Positions 1-7,815 of a stretch of DNA of 13,061 nucleotides are shown here, piece by piece. The stretch comes from Oscillospiraceae bacterium (lineage in GTDB: Bacteria > Bacillota > Clostridia > Oscillospirales > Acutalibacteraceae). Below the pieces are notes generated by a model. The model was not told the origin of the DNA. It made no database searches and was given only the letters and a program-made list of their open reading frames with translations. Within the stretch, counting starts at the first letter, position 1. The number at the start of each line of letters is the position of its first letter. Position numbers and translations under genes: made by a program. The stretch lies in assembly GCA_902795765.1 (NCBI GenBank), contig CADBMQ010000009.1:1-13061 (forward strand), given 5' to 3'.

Positions 1-1
1 C

Positions 2-1780
2 GCTATCGCTATTTCGGATATTCCGTGGGACGGCCCGATTAGTGGTGTGAATGTTGGTTTGGTTGACGGTCAAATCGTTATCAACCCAGACCTTGAACAA
101 CGTGCAAAATCTGACCTCGTTTTGACTGTTGCTTCAACAGAAGATTTGGTTGCTATGATCGAAGCAGGCGCTAACGAAGTTGACGATGATACTATGTTTG
201 ACGCTATTATGAAAGCACACGCTGTTAACAAAGAGGTTGTTGCTTTCATCAAAGGTATCGTTGCTGAAATCGGCAAAGAGAAGTTCGCTTTCGAATCGAA
301 CGATCCTGATCCAGCAGACTTTGACGAAGTTTACAACTTCTGTGTTGAGGATGTTAAAAAGGCTCTCGATACCGACGACAAGTTGGTTAGAGATGCTGCT
401 CTCGCTCCTATTTACGATGCAGTTCACGAAAAGTTTGACGAGAAATTCGAAGAAAATCCCGCTAAACTTGACGAGATTATGTATAAAATCCAAAAGAAGA
501 TTGTTCGTGATTGGCTCAAAATCGAACACAAACGTGTTGACGGCAGAGGCATTGATGAAATCCGTCCGCTCAACGCTCAAATCGATCTTCTCCCTCGTGT
601 TCACGGTTCGGGTATGTTCACTCGTGGTCAGACACAGGTTCTCTCAGTTGCTACACTCGGTCCGGTAAGCGATGCGCAGTTGCTTGACGGTATTGACGAA
701 CAGGCTGAAAAGAGATACATTCACCACTACAACTTCCCGTCCTACTCAGTTGGCGAAACCAAGCCTTCTCGTGGTCCGGGCAGACGTGAAATCGGTCACG
801 GCGCTCTTGCTGAAAAAGCTTTGTTGCCGATGATTCCGCCTGTTGAAGAGTTCCCGTATGCTATCCGTGTTGTTTCCGAAGTTTTGTCATCAAACGGCTC
901 AACATCACAGGCTTCTATCTGCGGTTCAACTCTCGCACTTATGGCTGCCGGTGTTCCGATTAAAGCACCTGTTGCAGGTATCTCTTGTGGTCTTATCACA
1001 GGCGACAACGGTGACTTTATGACAATGGTTGATATTCAAGGTCTTGAAGATTTCTTTGGCGATATGGACTTTAAGGTTGCAGGTACTAAGAATGGTATCA
1101 CTGCTATCCAGATGGACTTGAAAGTTCACGGTCTTACTCCCGAAATCATCAAAGAGGCTTTCGCTAAAACTCACAAAGCAAGAAACTACATTCTCGATGA
1201 GATTATGCTTCCTGTTATTTCCGAGCCGAGAGCAGAACTTTCTAAGTATGCTCCGAAGATGCTTACTACTGTTATCAACCCCGACAAGATCGGTGATGTT
1301 ATCGGTAAGCAAGGTAAGGTTATCCAGAAATTACAAGAAGAGTGCGAATGTAAAATCAACATCGAAGAAAACGGTCATGTATTTGTTGCCGCTGTTGATA
1401 TTGAAAACGCAAAACGTGCTATCTCTATCATCGAAACTATCGCTAACGATCCCGAAATCGGTGCTATTTACAAGGGTGTTGTAACAAAGCTTATGTCGTT
1501 TGGTGCTTTTGTTGAAATCGCTCCCGGTAAAGAGGGTCTTGTTCACATCAGCAAGCTCGACGTTAAGCGTGTTGAAAAGGTTGAAGACGTTGTTCAAGTT
1601 GGCGACGAAGTTATCGTTAAAGTAACTGAAATCGACGATCAAGGCAGACTTAACCTTTCTCGCCGTGACGCTCTCGTTGAGGTGAACGGTGCAGTTGTTG
1701 AGGAAGACGCTGACGCAGGTCAAGACAGACCTCGCAGACCTCGTAGACCGCACGGTGACCGTGACAACAGAAGAAAATAA
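2..1780 (+). CDS. pnp: Polynucleotide phosphorylase (PNPase), 5' end cut off
   Basis: 3'-5' exoribonuclease that phosphorolyses RNA to nucleoside diphosphates; a trimeric cytoplasmic enzyme of mRNA decay. The reading frame is open from base 2, so the gene starts left of the window and roughly the first 110-130 residues are missing. What remains is, in order: the end of the first RNase PH core (ISDIPWDGPISGV), the all-helical linker domain (about 190-500), the second RNase PH core (about 530-1135) with the phosphate-binding SSNGSTSQAS stretch near 880-910 and the catalytic GDMDFKVAG stretch near 1058-1085, a KH domain (about 1265-1440, GKQGK loop near 1303) and an S1 domain (about 1465-1680). 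It ends in an Arg/Asp-rich tail. The GTG at 47 is an internal valine, not a start. A hairpin terminator follows directly. Identification is firm. Confidence 0.97.
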   Translation, partial: AIAISDIPWDGPISGVNVGLVDGQIVINPDLEQRAKSDLVLTVASTEDLVAMIEAGANEVDDDTMFDAIMKAHAVNKEVVAFIKGIVAEIGKEKFAFESNDPDPADFDEVYNFCVEDVKKALDTDDKLVRDAALAPIYDAVHEKFDEKFEENPAKLDEIMYKIQKKIVRDWLKIEHKRVDGRGIDEIRPLNAQIDLLPRVHGSGMFTRGQTQVLSVATLGPVSDAQLLDGIDEQAEKRYIHHYNFPSYSVGETKPSRGPGRREIGHGALAEKALLPMIPPVEEFPYAIRVVSEVLSSNGSTSQASICGSTLALMAAGVPIKAPVAGISCGLITGDNGDFMTMVDIQGLEDFFGDMDFKVAGTKNGITAIQMDLKVHGLTPEIIKEAFAKTHKARNYILDEIMLPVISEPRAELSKYAPKMLTTVINPDKIGDVIGKQGKVIQKLQEECECKINIEENGHVFVAAVDIENAKRAISIIETIANDPEIGAIYKGVVTKLMSFGAFVEIAPGKEGLVHISKLDVKRVEKVEDVVQVGDEVIVKVTEIDDQGRLNLSRRDALVEVNGAVVEEDADAGQDRPRRPRRPHGDRDNRRK

Positions 1781-1802
1781 TAGGCGGGCTTTCCGCTTGG
1801 TC

Positions 1803-1835
1803 AAAAAGCGCCCGCACGGGTGCTTTTTGCTTTTT
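1803..1835 (+). terminator. Intrinsic terminator after pnp
   Basis: An 11-bp stem (1803-1813 with 1818-1828, one G-T pair) closes a four-base loop and is followed by a T-rich run (TTTTTGCTTTTT). It lies 22 bases after the pnp stop. Its T-run ends only 23 bases before the next start codon. Confidence 0.85.
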
Positions 1836-1858
1836 CATTGATTTAAAGGTGGTGTATT

Positions 1859-3205
1859 ATGCCTTCAAATGAAATGAGTTTTGGAAAATATGCAGCTCAT
1901 AAAGTGCGAACTTATCTGACAAGAATGGCTAATATGCCTGTTGCTTGTCGAGTTGCATTTATGGTGCTGGTTGCGTCTTATTTAAACGCAGTTTTGTCGA
2001 TTGCAATGACTGTTGCGTGTGGCGTTTATGTTATTTGCAACCGTGAATGCCGTAAAGATATTTGTTCGGACAATAACAACCTGATTTCACTCGGCTTATG
2101 CGCTCTTTTTATCGGAGTTTCATTTTTTAACAGGAACTATGTTGGAATACTTGCTATGTTGTTTTTCACATTTCTTGTTTTTATTATGACGAGTGTGCGA
2201 AAACGGATTACTCGCAGATTTTTCGAGGATTTGGTTACTGCTCACCTAACATATAGCGTTTTTGCTGTTATTGTTGCGTTTATCGAGTGGTGTTGCCATC
2301 TTTCGGCTCCGATATATCGAAGTGCATCAACATTTTTAAATCCGCTCTATTTTTCCTATTTCATTGCAATTTCGGCGGTTATGGCAACCTACCGACTTGT
2401 TGTTTCTCCGAGAGCAAGACTTGTTCACGGATTTGTGCTTTTGATAGACATTTTCGGAATGTTACTTTCGGGTGGCAGACTTCCTTGGATTGGTATGTTT
2501 GCAGGTTGTCTTGCCGTGTTGATTTTTTGCAGAAAATATAAACTATTCGTTTTATTTTCAATCGCAATTTGCTTTATGATTGGCTTTGCGGCTATGTTCC
2601 CCAATCTGCCTATTCTCGAATCTCTGCGACTTGGCTCGATTGGTGCGGGTTACGAAGAGCGTATTCCCTATTGGAAACTCGCTCTCGAAGGATTTGAGAA
2701 AAGCCCGTTCTTCGGTCAAGGCATTCTCGGTGTATTAAATCTTTCACTGCAAAAGAACCCTGGTATACTATCGCACATTTTCGATGCAAACGGTGGTTTG
2801 GCAACAGCTATGGAGTCGCTTAAATATTCACGAAATGTGCCAAACGGACTAATGCTCCATGCCCACAACATTTTGTTTGATATGCTTTGCAATCTTGGTA
2901 TCATCGGTTCGATCATCTTTATGTTCTGCCTTGTTAGATACCTGACGAATATGTATAGCAAATTTGATTATAAATCAAATCAGCCTATGATTGCTCTTAT
3001 GGTCGGCTTTATTTGTGCCGTTACCGTTAACAGCATTCTGGACTGTCAATTTATCGGTGCACAGACTATGGCATTTACTGTTATTTTATTCTCTGCGACC
3101 GGTTTGAAAAAGGAAAAAGGTTATGATGACCTCAAAAACGAATTGACTTTACAGGAAATTCGTGAACACTTTTCAAAGAAAATTCATAAAAAAATATCTC
3201 GCTAA
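1859..3205 (+). CDS. O-antigen ligase-like (Wzy/WaaL superfamily) membrane protein
   Basis: Predicted polytopic membrane protein of 448 residues with about ten to twelve hydrophobic spans, starting near residue 30. It resembles the O-antigen ligase/polymerase superfamily (Wzy_C type), which transfers or polymerises undecaprenyl-linked glycans outside the membrane. Seen features: a short SGGR motif (204-207) before a membrane span, a long external loop (about 250-335) with RIPYW (268-272) and SPFFGQG (282-288), and HAHN (334-337) leading into the next span, where the family has its conserved histidine. The C-terminal tail (about 415-448) is charged and cytoplasmic. The start is set by AAAGGTGG seven bases upstream. 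It sits between pnp and metG with no other glycan genes near, and metG follows 18 bases later, so the two are probably co-transcribed. Substrate cannot be told; teichuronic-type polymers, exopolysaccharide or protein glycosylation are all possible. Confidence 0.8.
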   Translation: MPSNEMSFGKYAAHKVRTYLTRMANMPVACRVAFMVLVASYLNAVLSIAMTVACGVYVICNRECRKDICSDNNNLISLGLCALFIGVSFFNRNYVGILAMLFFTFLVFIMTSVRKRITRRFFEDLVTAHLTYSVFAVIVAFIEWCCHLSAPIYRSASTFLNPLYFSYFIAISAVMATYRLVVSPRARLVHGFVLLIDIFGMLLSGGRLPWIGMFAGCLAVLIFCRKYKLFVLFSIAICFMIGFAAMFPNLPILESLRLGSIGAGYEERIPYWKLALEGFEKSPFFGQGILGVLNLSLQKNPGILSHIFDANGGLATAMESLKYSRNVPNGLMLHAHNILFDMLCNLGIIGSIIFMFCLVRYLTNMYSKFDYKSNQPMIALMVGFICAVTVNSILDCQFIGAQTMAFTVILFSATGLKKEKGYDDLKNELTLQEIREHFSKKIHKKISR

Positions 3206-3223
3206 ATAAGGAGAAGTGATATT

Positions 3224-5155
3224 ATGAAAGAAAAATTTTATATTACGACCGCTATCGCTTACACATCGGCGAAGCCTCATATCGGCAACACTTACGAGAT
3301 TGTTATGACAGACGCAGTTGCAAGATATAAGCGTATGCTCGGCTATGACGTTTTCTTCCTTACAGGTACTGACGAGCATGGTCAGAAAATTGAAGAAAAA
3401 GCAAAAAATGCAGGTTGCACTCCGAAAGAGTATGTTGACAAGGTTTCGGGCGAAATTCGTGAAATCTGCGACCTTATGAACACGACTTACGATAAATTCA
3501 TTCGTACAACTGACGACTACCACGAAAAGTGCGTACAGAAGATTTTTAAGAAGCTCTATGATCAAGGCGACATTTACAAGAGTGAGTATGAAGGTCTTTA
3601 CTGCACCCCTTGCGAGTCTTTCTGGACACAGAGCCAGCTCATCGACGGCAAATGCCCCGACTGTGGTCGTGAGGTTAAACCTGCGAAAGAAGAAGCGTAT
3701 TTCTTGAAGCTTTCTAAATATCAAAAGCAACTCGAAGAGTACATCGAGTCGCAGGACAACTTCATTTATCCCGAGGCTCGTAAGAAAGAGATGCTCAACA
3801 ACTTCATCAAGCCAGGTTTGCAAGATTTGTGCGTTTCTCGTACAAGTTTCAAATGGGGTATCCCTGTAAACTTCGATGACAAGCACGTTATCTACGTTTG
3901 GATTGACGCTCTTTCAAACTATATCACTGCTCTTGGCTACGATCCCGACGGCTCGAGCGAACAATATAAAAAATACTGGCCTGCTGACGTTCACGTTATC
4001 GGTAAGGATATCGTTCGTTTCCACACAATTTATTGGCCGATTATGCTTATGGCTCTCGGTGAGCCGTTGCCGAAACAGGTTTACGGTCATCCGTGGATGC
4101 TCTTCGGTGAGGACAAGATGTCGAAATCTCGTGGCAACGTAATTTATGCAGACGATTTGGTTAATCGCTTTGGTGTTGACGCAGTTCGTTATTACTTGCT
4201 CGCTGAAATGCCTCACGCTGCTGACGGCTCAATCACCTATGAAACAGTTATCGAGCGATACAACTCCGACCTTGCGAACACTATCGGCAACCTTGTAAAC
4301 CGTACAGTTGCTATGCAGAACAAGTATTTCAGTGGTGTTATTCAAAGTGCTGACTGCCGTGAGCCTCTTGATGACGAGTTGGTTATGGCTTGTGAGAATG
4401 CAAGAAATGATGTTGATAAGTTTATCAACGAGTTCCGTATGGCTGATGCCGTTGAGGCTGTTTTGAATCTCGCAAAGCGTTGCAATAAGTACATTGACGA
4501 AACTATGCCGTGGGCTCTCGCAAAAGACGAGAACACACTTCCCCGTCTTGGCACCGTGCTTTACAATCTTCTTGAAAGCATTCGTGTTGTTTCGGTTTTG
4601 CTCCGTCCGTTTATGCCCGACACTTCCGACAAGATTGCCGTTCAGCTCGGCAACCCGACTTGCGACTACGAGTCTATCAAACAGTTTGGTGGTATGACTA
4701 TTGGCGCTAATGTTGGCGAGGCTACTCCGTTGTTTGCTCGTATTGACGCAGATAAGTTGATTGAGCAGATGCAAGCAGAAATGGAAGCAAAGAAGAAAGA
4801 GGCTAAAAAAGCCGAAGGCATTGCATTCCTCGATGAAATTGTGATTGACGACTTCGCAAAGGTTGATTTGCGTGTTGCAAAGGTTATCGACTGCGAACCC
4901 GTTAAACGTGCGAAGAAGCTTCTTAAACTCACACTTGATGATGGCAGCGGAAACGATCGCATTGTTGCATCGGGTATCGCTCAGTATTATAAGCCCGAAG
5001 AACTTAAAGGCAAGAGCGTTATCGTTGTTGCAAACTTGAAGCCTGTTACACTTTGCGGTGTTGAAAGTCACGGTATGATTCTTGCGGCTGACACTCCCGA
5101 CGGTGTTAAGGTAATCTTCCCTGATGGTATTCCCGCAGGTTCAAAAATTAGATAA
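3224..5155 (+). CDS. metG: Methionyl-tRNA synthetase with C-terminal tRNA-binding domain
   Basis: Class I synthetase that charges tRNA-Met with methionine in the cytoplasm; 643 residues, a normal length for the dimeric form. The HIGH-type signature is PHIGN (18-22) and the KMSKS loop is intact (298-302). The connective peptide carries a CxxC...CxxC zinc knuckle (C127, C130, C144, C147). An anticodon-binding helical domain follows (about 350-500), then a Lys/Glu-rich linker (about 510-535) and the EMAP/Trbp111-like OB-fold (about 540-643, VDLRVAKV...HGMILAA...IPAGSKIR), which binds tRNA and dimerises. Ribosome site AAGGAG lies ten bases before ATG. It follows the O-antigen-ligase-like gene after 18 bases and ends in a strong terminator. 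No T-box leader is visible. Confidence 0.98.
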   Translation: MKEKFYITTAIAYTSAKPHIGNTYEIVMTDAVARYKRMLGYDVFFLTGTDEHGQKIEEKAKNAGCTPKEYVDKVSGEIREICDLMNTTYDKFIRTTDDYHEKCVQKIFKKLYDQGDIYKSEYEGLYCTPCESFWTQSQLIDGKCPDCGREVKPAKEEAYFLKLSKYQKQLEEYIESQDNFIYPEARKKEMLNNFIKPGLQDLCVSRTSFKWGIPVNFDDKHVIYVWIDALSNYITALGYDPDGSSEQYKKYWPADVHVIGKDIVRFHTIYWPIMLMALGEPLPKQVYGHPWMLFGEDKMSKSRGNVIYADDLVNRFGVDAVRYYLLAEMPHAADGSITYETVIERYNSDLANTIGNLVNRTVAMQNKYFSGVIQSADCREPLDDELVMACENARNDVDKFINEFRMADAVEAVLNLAKRCNKYIDETMPWALAKDENTLPRLGTVLYNLLESIRVVSVLLRPFMPDTSDKIAVQLGNPTCDYESIKQFGGMTIGANVGEATPLFARIDADKLIEQMQAEMEAKKKEAKKAEGIAFLDEIVIDDFAKVDLRVAKVIDCEPVKRAKKLLKLTLDDGSGNDRIVASGIAQYYKPEELKGKSVIVVANLKPVTLCGVESHGMILAADTPDGVKVIFPDGIPAGSKIR

Positions 5156-5160
5156 ATTTA

Positions 5161-5193
5161 AAATCCGTTCGATTTAATCGAACGGATTTTTTT
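5161..5193 (+). terminator. Intrinsic terminator after metG, possibly bidirectional
   Basis: A 13-bp perfect stem (5161-5173 with 5177-5189) closes a three-base loop and runs into seven or eight T residues. It is also the only hairpin after the converging minus-strand gene that ends at 5198. Read on that strand it is followed by a weaker T-rich run (TTTTAAATTT), so it may stop both transcripts. Confidence 0.92.
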
Positions 5194-5197
5194 ATTA

Positions 5198-5539
5198 TTA
5201 CTTCCAACAATCTAACAAACTGTTTAACTGCTCAATGTCCTCATCTATATCAGTACAAGCATACTGATTTTCATCACGATTGACTGTTACTTTATGTTTA
5301 TTAAATCTACCAAATTCGACAATATAAATACATATTCCCGACCAGCTGCGGTAGATATATAACTTATTATCTTCAAAATAGCAAAACCACCTATCTTCCA
5401 TTTCGTCCGGGATATGGCCTCGCTTTAAATTTTCCATTTCTTCTTTATTAAATTGTTTTTTTAATTTAAAGTTATCAAATTTTTCGGGCATTGGACTTGT
5501 ATCCCAATCCTCTTTGGTCACTATATAATCTCTTGACAT
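5198..5539 (-). CDS. Hypothetical protein, 113 aa, AT-rich
   Basis: Small soluble protein with no signal peptide or membrane span. Its most distinctive part is residues about 40-75: RGHIPDEMEDRWF followed by a Tyr-rich stretch and YRSWSGICIYIVEF. This Trp/Tyr-rich pattern looks conserved rather than random; from memory, similar small uncharacterised bacterial proteins carry a MEDxWF...RSWxGxCIY core, but I cannot name the family or a function. ATG is preceded by AAGGAAG nine bases upstream, and the gene begins 21 bases after the fumarase alpha stop, so it is probably translated from the same message. GC is about 33% by hand count over 5221-5520, against about 45-47% in sampled lines of the neighbouring fumarase gene. 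That suggests later acquisition. It occupies the place where the fumarase beta subunit is often found. Confidence 0.75.
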   Translation of the reverse strand: MSRDYIVTKEDWDTSPMPEKFDNFKLKKQFNKEEMENLKRGHIPDEMEDRWFCYFEDNKLYIYRSWSGICIYIVEFGRFNKHKVTVNRDENQYACTDIDEDIEQLNSLLDCWK

Positions 5540-5560
5540 AGACTTAAATCTTCCTTACTT

Positions 5561-6403
5561 TTATAATATTTTTGTTTTGTGTCGAGTTACATGACATCCG
5601 ATATTGACTGCAACGGGCAGACCTGCGATATGCGTTGGGAAGTACTCAACATTCACGCCAAGTGCAGTTGTTTTGCCCGAAAATCCTTGCGGTCCAATTC
5701 CGAGTTCGTTCACTCTTTTGAGCAAATCTTGTTCGAGTTTTGCATAGAACTCATTTTCATTAGCCATATCGATTGGACGGCAGAGTGCTTGTTTTGAAAG
5801 CATTGCGCACTTTTCAAAGTCGCCACCGATACCAACTCCGACCACCATTGGCGGACACGGATTCGAACCCGCTTTTTTCACAACATCAAGCACGGCATTT
5901 ATCACATCGTCACGAGTTGCGGCAGGTGTCAACATTCTAACACCGCTCATATTTTCCGAGCCGAAACCTTTTGGGGCTACTGTGAGTTTGAGTTTATCGC
6001 CCGAAACTATACGTGTATGGATAATTGCAGGGGTGTTGTTGCCCGTATTAACTCGGTTCATCGGATCGCCGACAACCGAAAGACGAAGTTTACCATCAAC
6101 ATAGCCTTGCGCCACACCGAGATTTACTGCCTCTTCAAAATCGCCACCGACAATATGCACATCCTGACCGATTTCGGCAAAAATTACCGCCATACCCGTA
6201 TCCTGACAAACGGGAACGTCAAGTTCTCTCGCACAAGTGATATTGTCACAAATATCGCACATTATCGCCTTTGGAAGTTCGTCAGTTTCATCGCACTTTG
6301 CCTTTTCAACTGCGCTGATTATATCATTCGACAAGTTTTTATTAGCATCAATGCAAAGTTTTGCGATTTCACGAGTTATATCCTCTGCTTTAATTTCTCT
6401 CAT
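5561..6403 (-). CDS. Class I fumarate hydratase, alpha subunit (TtdA/FumA N-terminal type)
   Basis: Iron-sulfur hydro-lyase subunit, 280 residues, the usual length for the separate alpha chain. It interconverts fumarate and malate (or dehydrates tartrate in the TtdAB branch). The three cysteines expected to hold the 4Fe-4S cluster are present: C66 in PVCQDTG, C183 in GSNPCPP and C270 in NIGCH. Other family stretches are MNRVNTGNNTPA (115-126), the APKGFGSENMSG loop (143-154) and GIGGDFEKCAMLSKQAL (191-207). Ribosome site GAAAGGA lies eight bases before ATG, directly after the T-run of the preceding gene's terminator. The active enzyme needs a beta chain, normally encoded just downstream or fused; neither is seen here, so the partner must be elsewhere or is lost. 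Sequence alone does not separate fumarase from tartrate dehydratase; fumarase is more likely. Confidence 0.93.
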   Translation of the reverse strand: MREIKAEDITREIAKLCIDANKNLSNDIISAVEKAKCDETDELPKAIMCDICDNITCARELDVPVCQDTGMAVIFAEIGQDVHIVGGDFEEAVNLGVAQGYVDGKLRLSVVGDPMNRVNTGNNTPAIIHTRIVSGDKLKLTVAPKGFGSENMSGVRMLTPAATRDDVINAVLDVVKKAGSNPCPPMVVGVGIGGDFEKCAMLSKQALCRPIDMANENEFYAKLEQDLLKRVNELGIGPQGFSGKTTALGVNVEYFPTHIAGLPVAVNIGCHVTRHKTKIL

Positions 6404-6416
6404 TTATATTTCCTTT

Positions 6417-6448
6417 CAAAAAAAGTCCCATCATAAGACAGGACTTTC
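6417..6448 (-). terminator. Intrinsic terminator after the S1-domain gene
   Basis: Minus-strand stem AAAGTCC/GGACTTT (6441-6447 with 6422-6428) around a 12-base loop, followed by a seven-T run (6418-6424). It ends 14 bases before the fumarase alpha start codon, so the T-run abuts that gene's ribosome site. Confidence 0.75.
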
Positions 6449-6452
6449 TATT

Positions 6453-6911
6453 TTACTGTTTTGTTGCACGGCGGTTACGCTTAACCTCACCGTTTTTACG
6501 CTTTAAGTCCATAAATTTTTCATCGCTGGACTGCTTGAAACGAGCCATCATATCTTCAAAACTGTTTGATTCAGTCTTTGGCTTTTGTGGCTCATTTGAA
6601 CGCTCACGATTATTAAAAGGACGGTCGTTTTTCGGACGGAACTCTCCCTTTGGTTTGCGTTCGGGACGCTCATTGTTCTCCATTGCTCTGCGGATTGACA
6701 ACGAAATTTTGCCCTTTTCGTTTACGCCCATAACCTTAACTTTAACGGTGTCGCCAACTTTTAAAAACTCGTTTATATCGTTGACAAAACTCGTTGAAAC
6801 CTCGGAAATATGTACCATTCCGCTTGTGTTTGAGTCAAGGTCTACAAATGCTCCAAAATTTGTGATACCTGTGACCTTGCCTTCTAAAACTGCTCCGACT
6901 TCGATTTGCAT
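6453..6911 (-). CDS. yabR: S1 RNA-binding domain protein (YabR/general stress protein 13-like)
   Basis: Small RNA-binding protein, 152 residues. One S1 domain fills residues 1-75 (GAVLEGKVTGITNFGAFVDL, then GMVHISEV and KGKISLSIRRA), closely like the S1 domain of PNPase in this same window. The rest is a basic, probably disordered linker rich in Arg, Asn, Pro and Lys (about 78-118), then a short helical motif (SFEDMMARFKQSSDEKFMDLKRK) and a Lys/Arg tail, the layout common in clostridial YabR-like proteins. Relatives associate with the ribosome or act as RNA-binding regulators under stress, but the exact role here is inferred. It starts 24 bases after divIC, as yabR follows divIC in Bacillus, with AAAGGGAG upstream of ATG. 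It closes the yab-divIC block and is followed by its own terminator. Confidence 0.88.
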   Translation of the reverse strand: MQIEVGAVLEGKVTGITNFGAFVDLDSNTSGMVHISEVSTSFVNDINEFLKVGDTVKVKVMGVNEKGKISLSIRRAMENNERPERKPKGEFRPKNDRPFNNRERSNEPQKPKTESNSFEDMMARFKQSSDEKFMDLKRKNGEVKRNRRATKQ

Positions 6912-6935
6912 AAAAACAAATTCTCCCTTTAAAAT

Positions 6936-7301
6936 TTACTTTCCTTCTGTATTTTGAAAGATTTCTTCGCCCGCATAGACATATCCGAGTTTTTCTCTCG
7001 CCATTCGTTCGATTAAATCTTTTTCAGAACCACTTTTTATAAGTTTTTTCAAGTTCTCATTTTCAGCGGATTTTTGCTCGATTGCAGTTTTTCGCTCACT
7101 CAACTGCGAACGAACCTGAACAAGTTCCGCTTGTAGGGAAACCATTGAAAAGACGGTATAACAAGCAAAAACAAACACGGCAAGGGAAATTGCGAATTTA
7201 AACATACCGCTGTTTTTTTGCTTTTTCTTTTTTACGGGAGGTCTGCTTTGTCTTTGACGCATTTGTTGTGGACGAGCCCTTCGTCCTCTTTCCTGTGCCA
7301 C
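6936..7301 (-). CDS. divIC: Septum formation initiator, DivIC/FtsB family
   Basis: Single-pass membrane protein of the division complex, working with FtsL and DivIB/FtsQ at the septum. Seen: a basic cytoplasmic N-terminus (about residues 1-32, many Arg/Lys/Gln), one membrane span (about 35-54, FAISLAVFVFACYTVFSMVSL), a coiled coil (about 55-90, LQAELVQVRSQLSERKTAIEQ) and the family's C-terminal signature AREKLGYVYAGEEIF. I take GTG at 7301 as the start because AGAAGGGGG lies seven bases before it; the TTG at 7307 is only one base from that site. This gives 121 residues. The first 104 bases overlap the 3' end of yabQ in another frame, so translation is probably coupled. Confidence 0.92.
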   Translation of the reverse strand: MAQERGRRARPQQMRQRQSRPPVKKKKQKNSGMFKFAISLAVFVFACYTVFSMVSLQAELVQVRSQLSERKTAIEQKSAENENLKKLIKSGSEKDLIERMAREKLGYVYAGEEIFQNTEGK

Positions 7302-7815
7302 TAACAAACCCCCTTCTCTTGCATTTTATATCAATCCAATTATACAACAACTTACACCGTTGTTGCAACACTTTTTTCAAGTTTATTGCACATTTTCCCA
7401 TTATGCTCAATAAACTGCCTAAAACCTTGCGTAAAATTGTTGAAATACGTGCAGTTATTGGCATAATTATTCGCTTGGAAACAAATGATATCACGCTTTT
7501 TATCGCTTTCAAGATAGCAACAGCAACTTTTAGCATTCGTTCTCCAAGCAAAATTCGCCATATTACAAAGCCGACTGTTTCACTTGCAAGCACGAACCAC
7601 CTGACATAGCCTCGACATCTGACAAGCAACAGACAAAATGTCACGACTGCCGAGATTACCCAAAATAGAATATCAAGCACAAATATTGCGACTGAACCTA
7701 TGGGAAACGACAGACGAACCGCTTTGAAAATTTCGTACAAAACGCAAAGCAACATACCCATCACGAGTGCAAAAGCAATCGTTGCAAGGTCGTATACAGG
7801 GCTTATTTCATTCAT
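7198..7815 (-). CDS. yabQ: Spore cortex protein YabQ family
   Basis: Membrane protein whose Bacillus relative is needed for spore cortex assembly. The 205 residues show a hydrophobic N-terminal part with about three to four spans (near 10-30, 42-66, 73-90 and possibly 96-112), then an amphipathic stretch and a Lys/Arg/Ser/Thr-rich tail (about 165-205). Sequence identity to YabQ is weak by eye; the call rests on size, membrane layout and position between yabP and divIC, exactly as in Bacillus. The start codon overlaps the yabP stop as ATGA, a sign of translational coupling. The last 34 codons overlap divIC out of frame, so the basic tail may be partly a by-product of that overlap. A shorter functional core is possible. 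Confidence 0.82.
   Translation of the reverse strand: MNEISPVYDLATIAFALVMGMLLCVLYEIFKAVRLSFPIGSVAIFVLDILFWVISAVVTFCLLLVRCRGYVRWFVLASETVGFVIWRILLGERMLKVAVAILKAIKSVISFVSKRIIMPITARISTILRKVLGSLLSIMGKCAINLKKVLQQRCKLLYNWIDIKCKRRGFVSGTGKRTKGSSTTNASKTKQTSRKKEKAKKQRYV
7309..7316 (-). promoter_or_regulatory. Ribosome binding site fixing the divIC start
   Basis: Minus-strand GAAGGGGG lies inside yabQ, seven bases before a GTG (7301) and one base before a TTG (7307). The spacing favours the GTG start of divIC. Confidence 0.65.

Noticed and set aside
47..49. GTG as the start of pnp
   Set aside because: The frame is open to base 2 and encodes normal PNPase sequence before this codon, so it is an internal valine and the gene is cut by the window edge.
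134..604. 156-codon minus-strand frame within pnp
   Set aside because: Antisense shadow of the PNPase helical domain, with no recognisable domain.
3173..5071. Long minus-strand open frames inside metG (237 and 280 codons)
   Set aside because: They are antisense to a fully conserved metG, have Asn/Phe/Leu-rich shadow-like composition and no family resemblance; they arise from the codon bias of metG.
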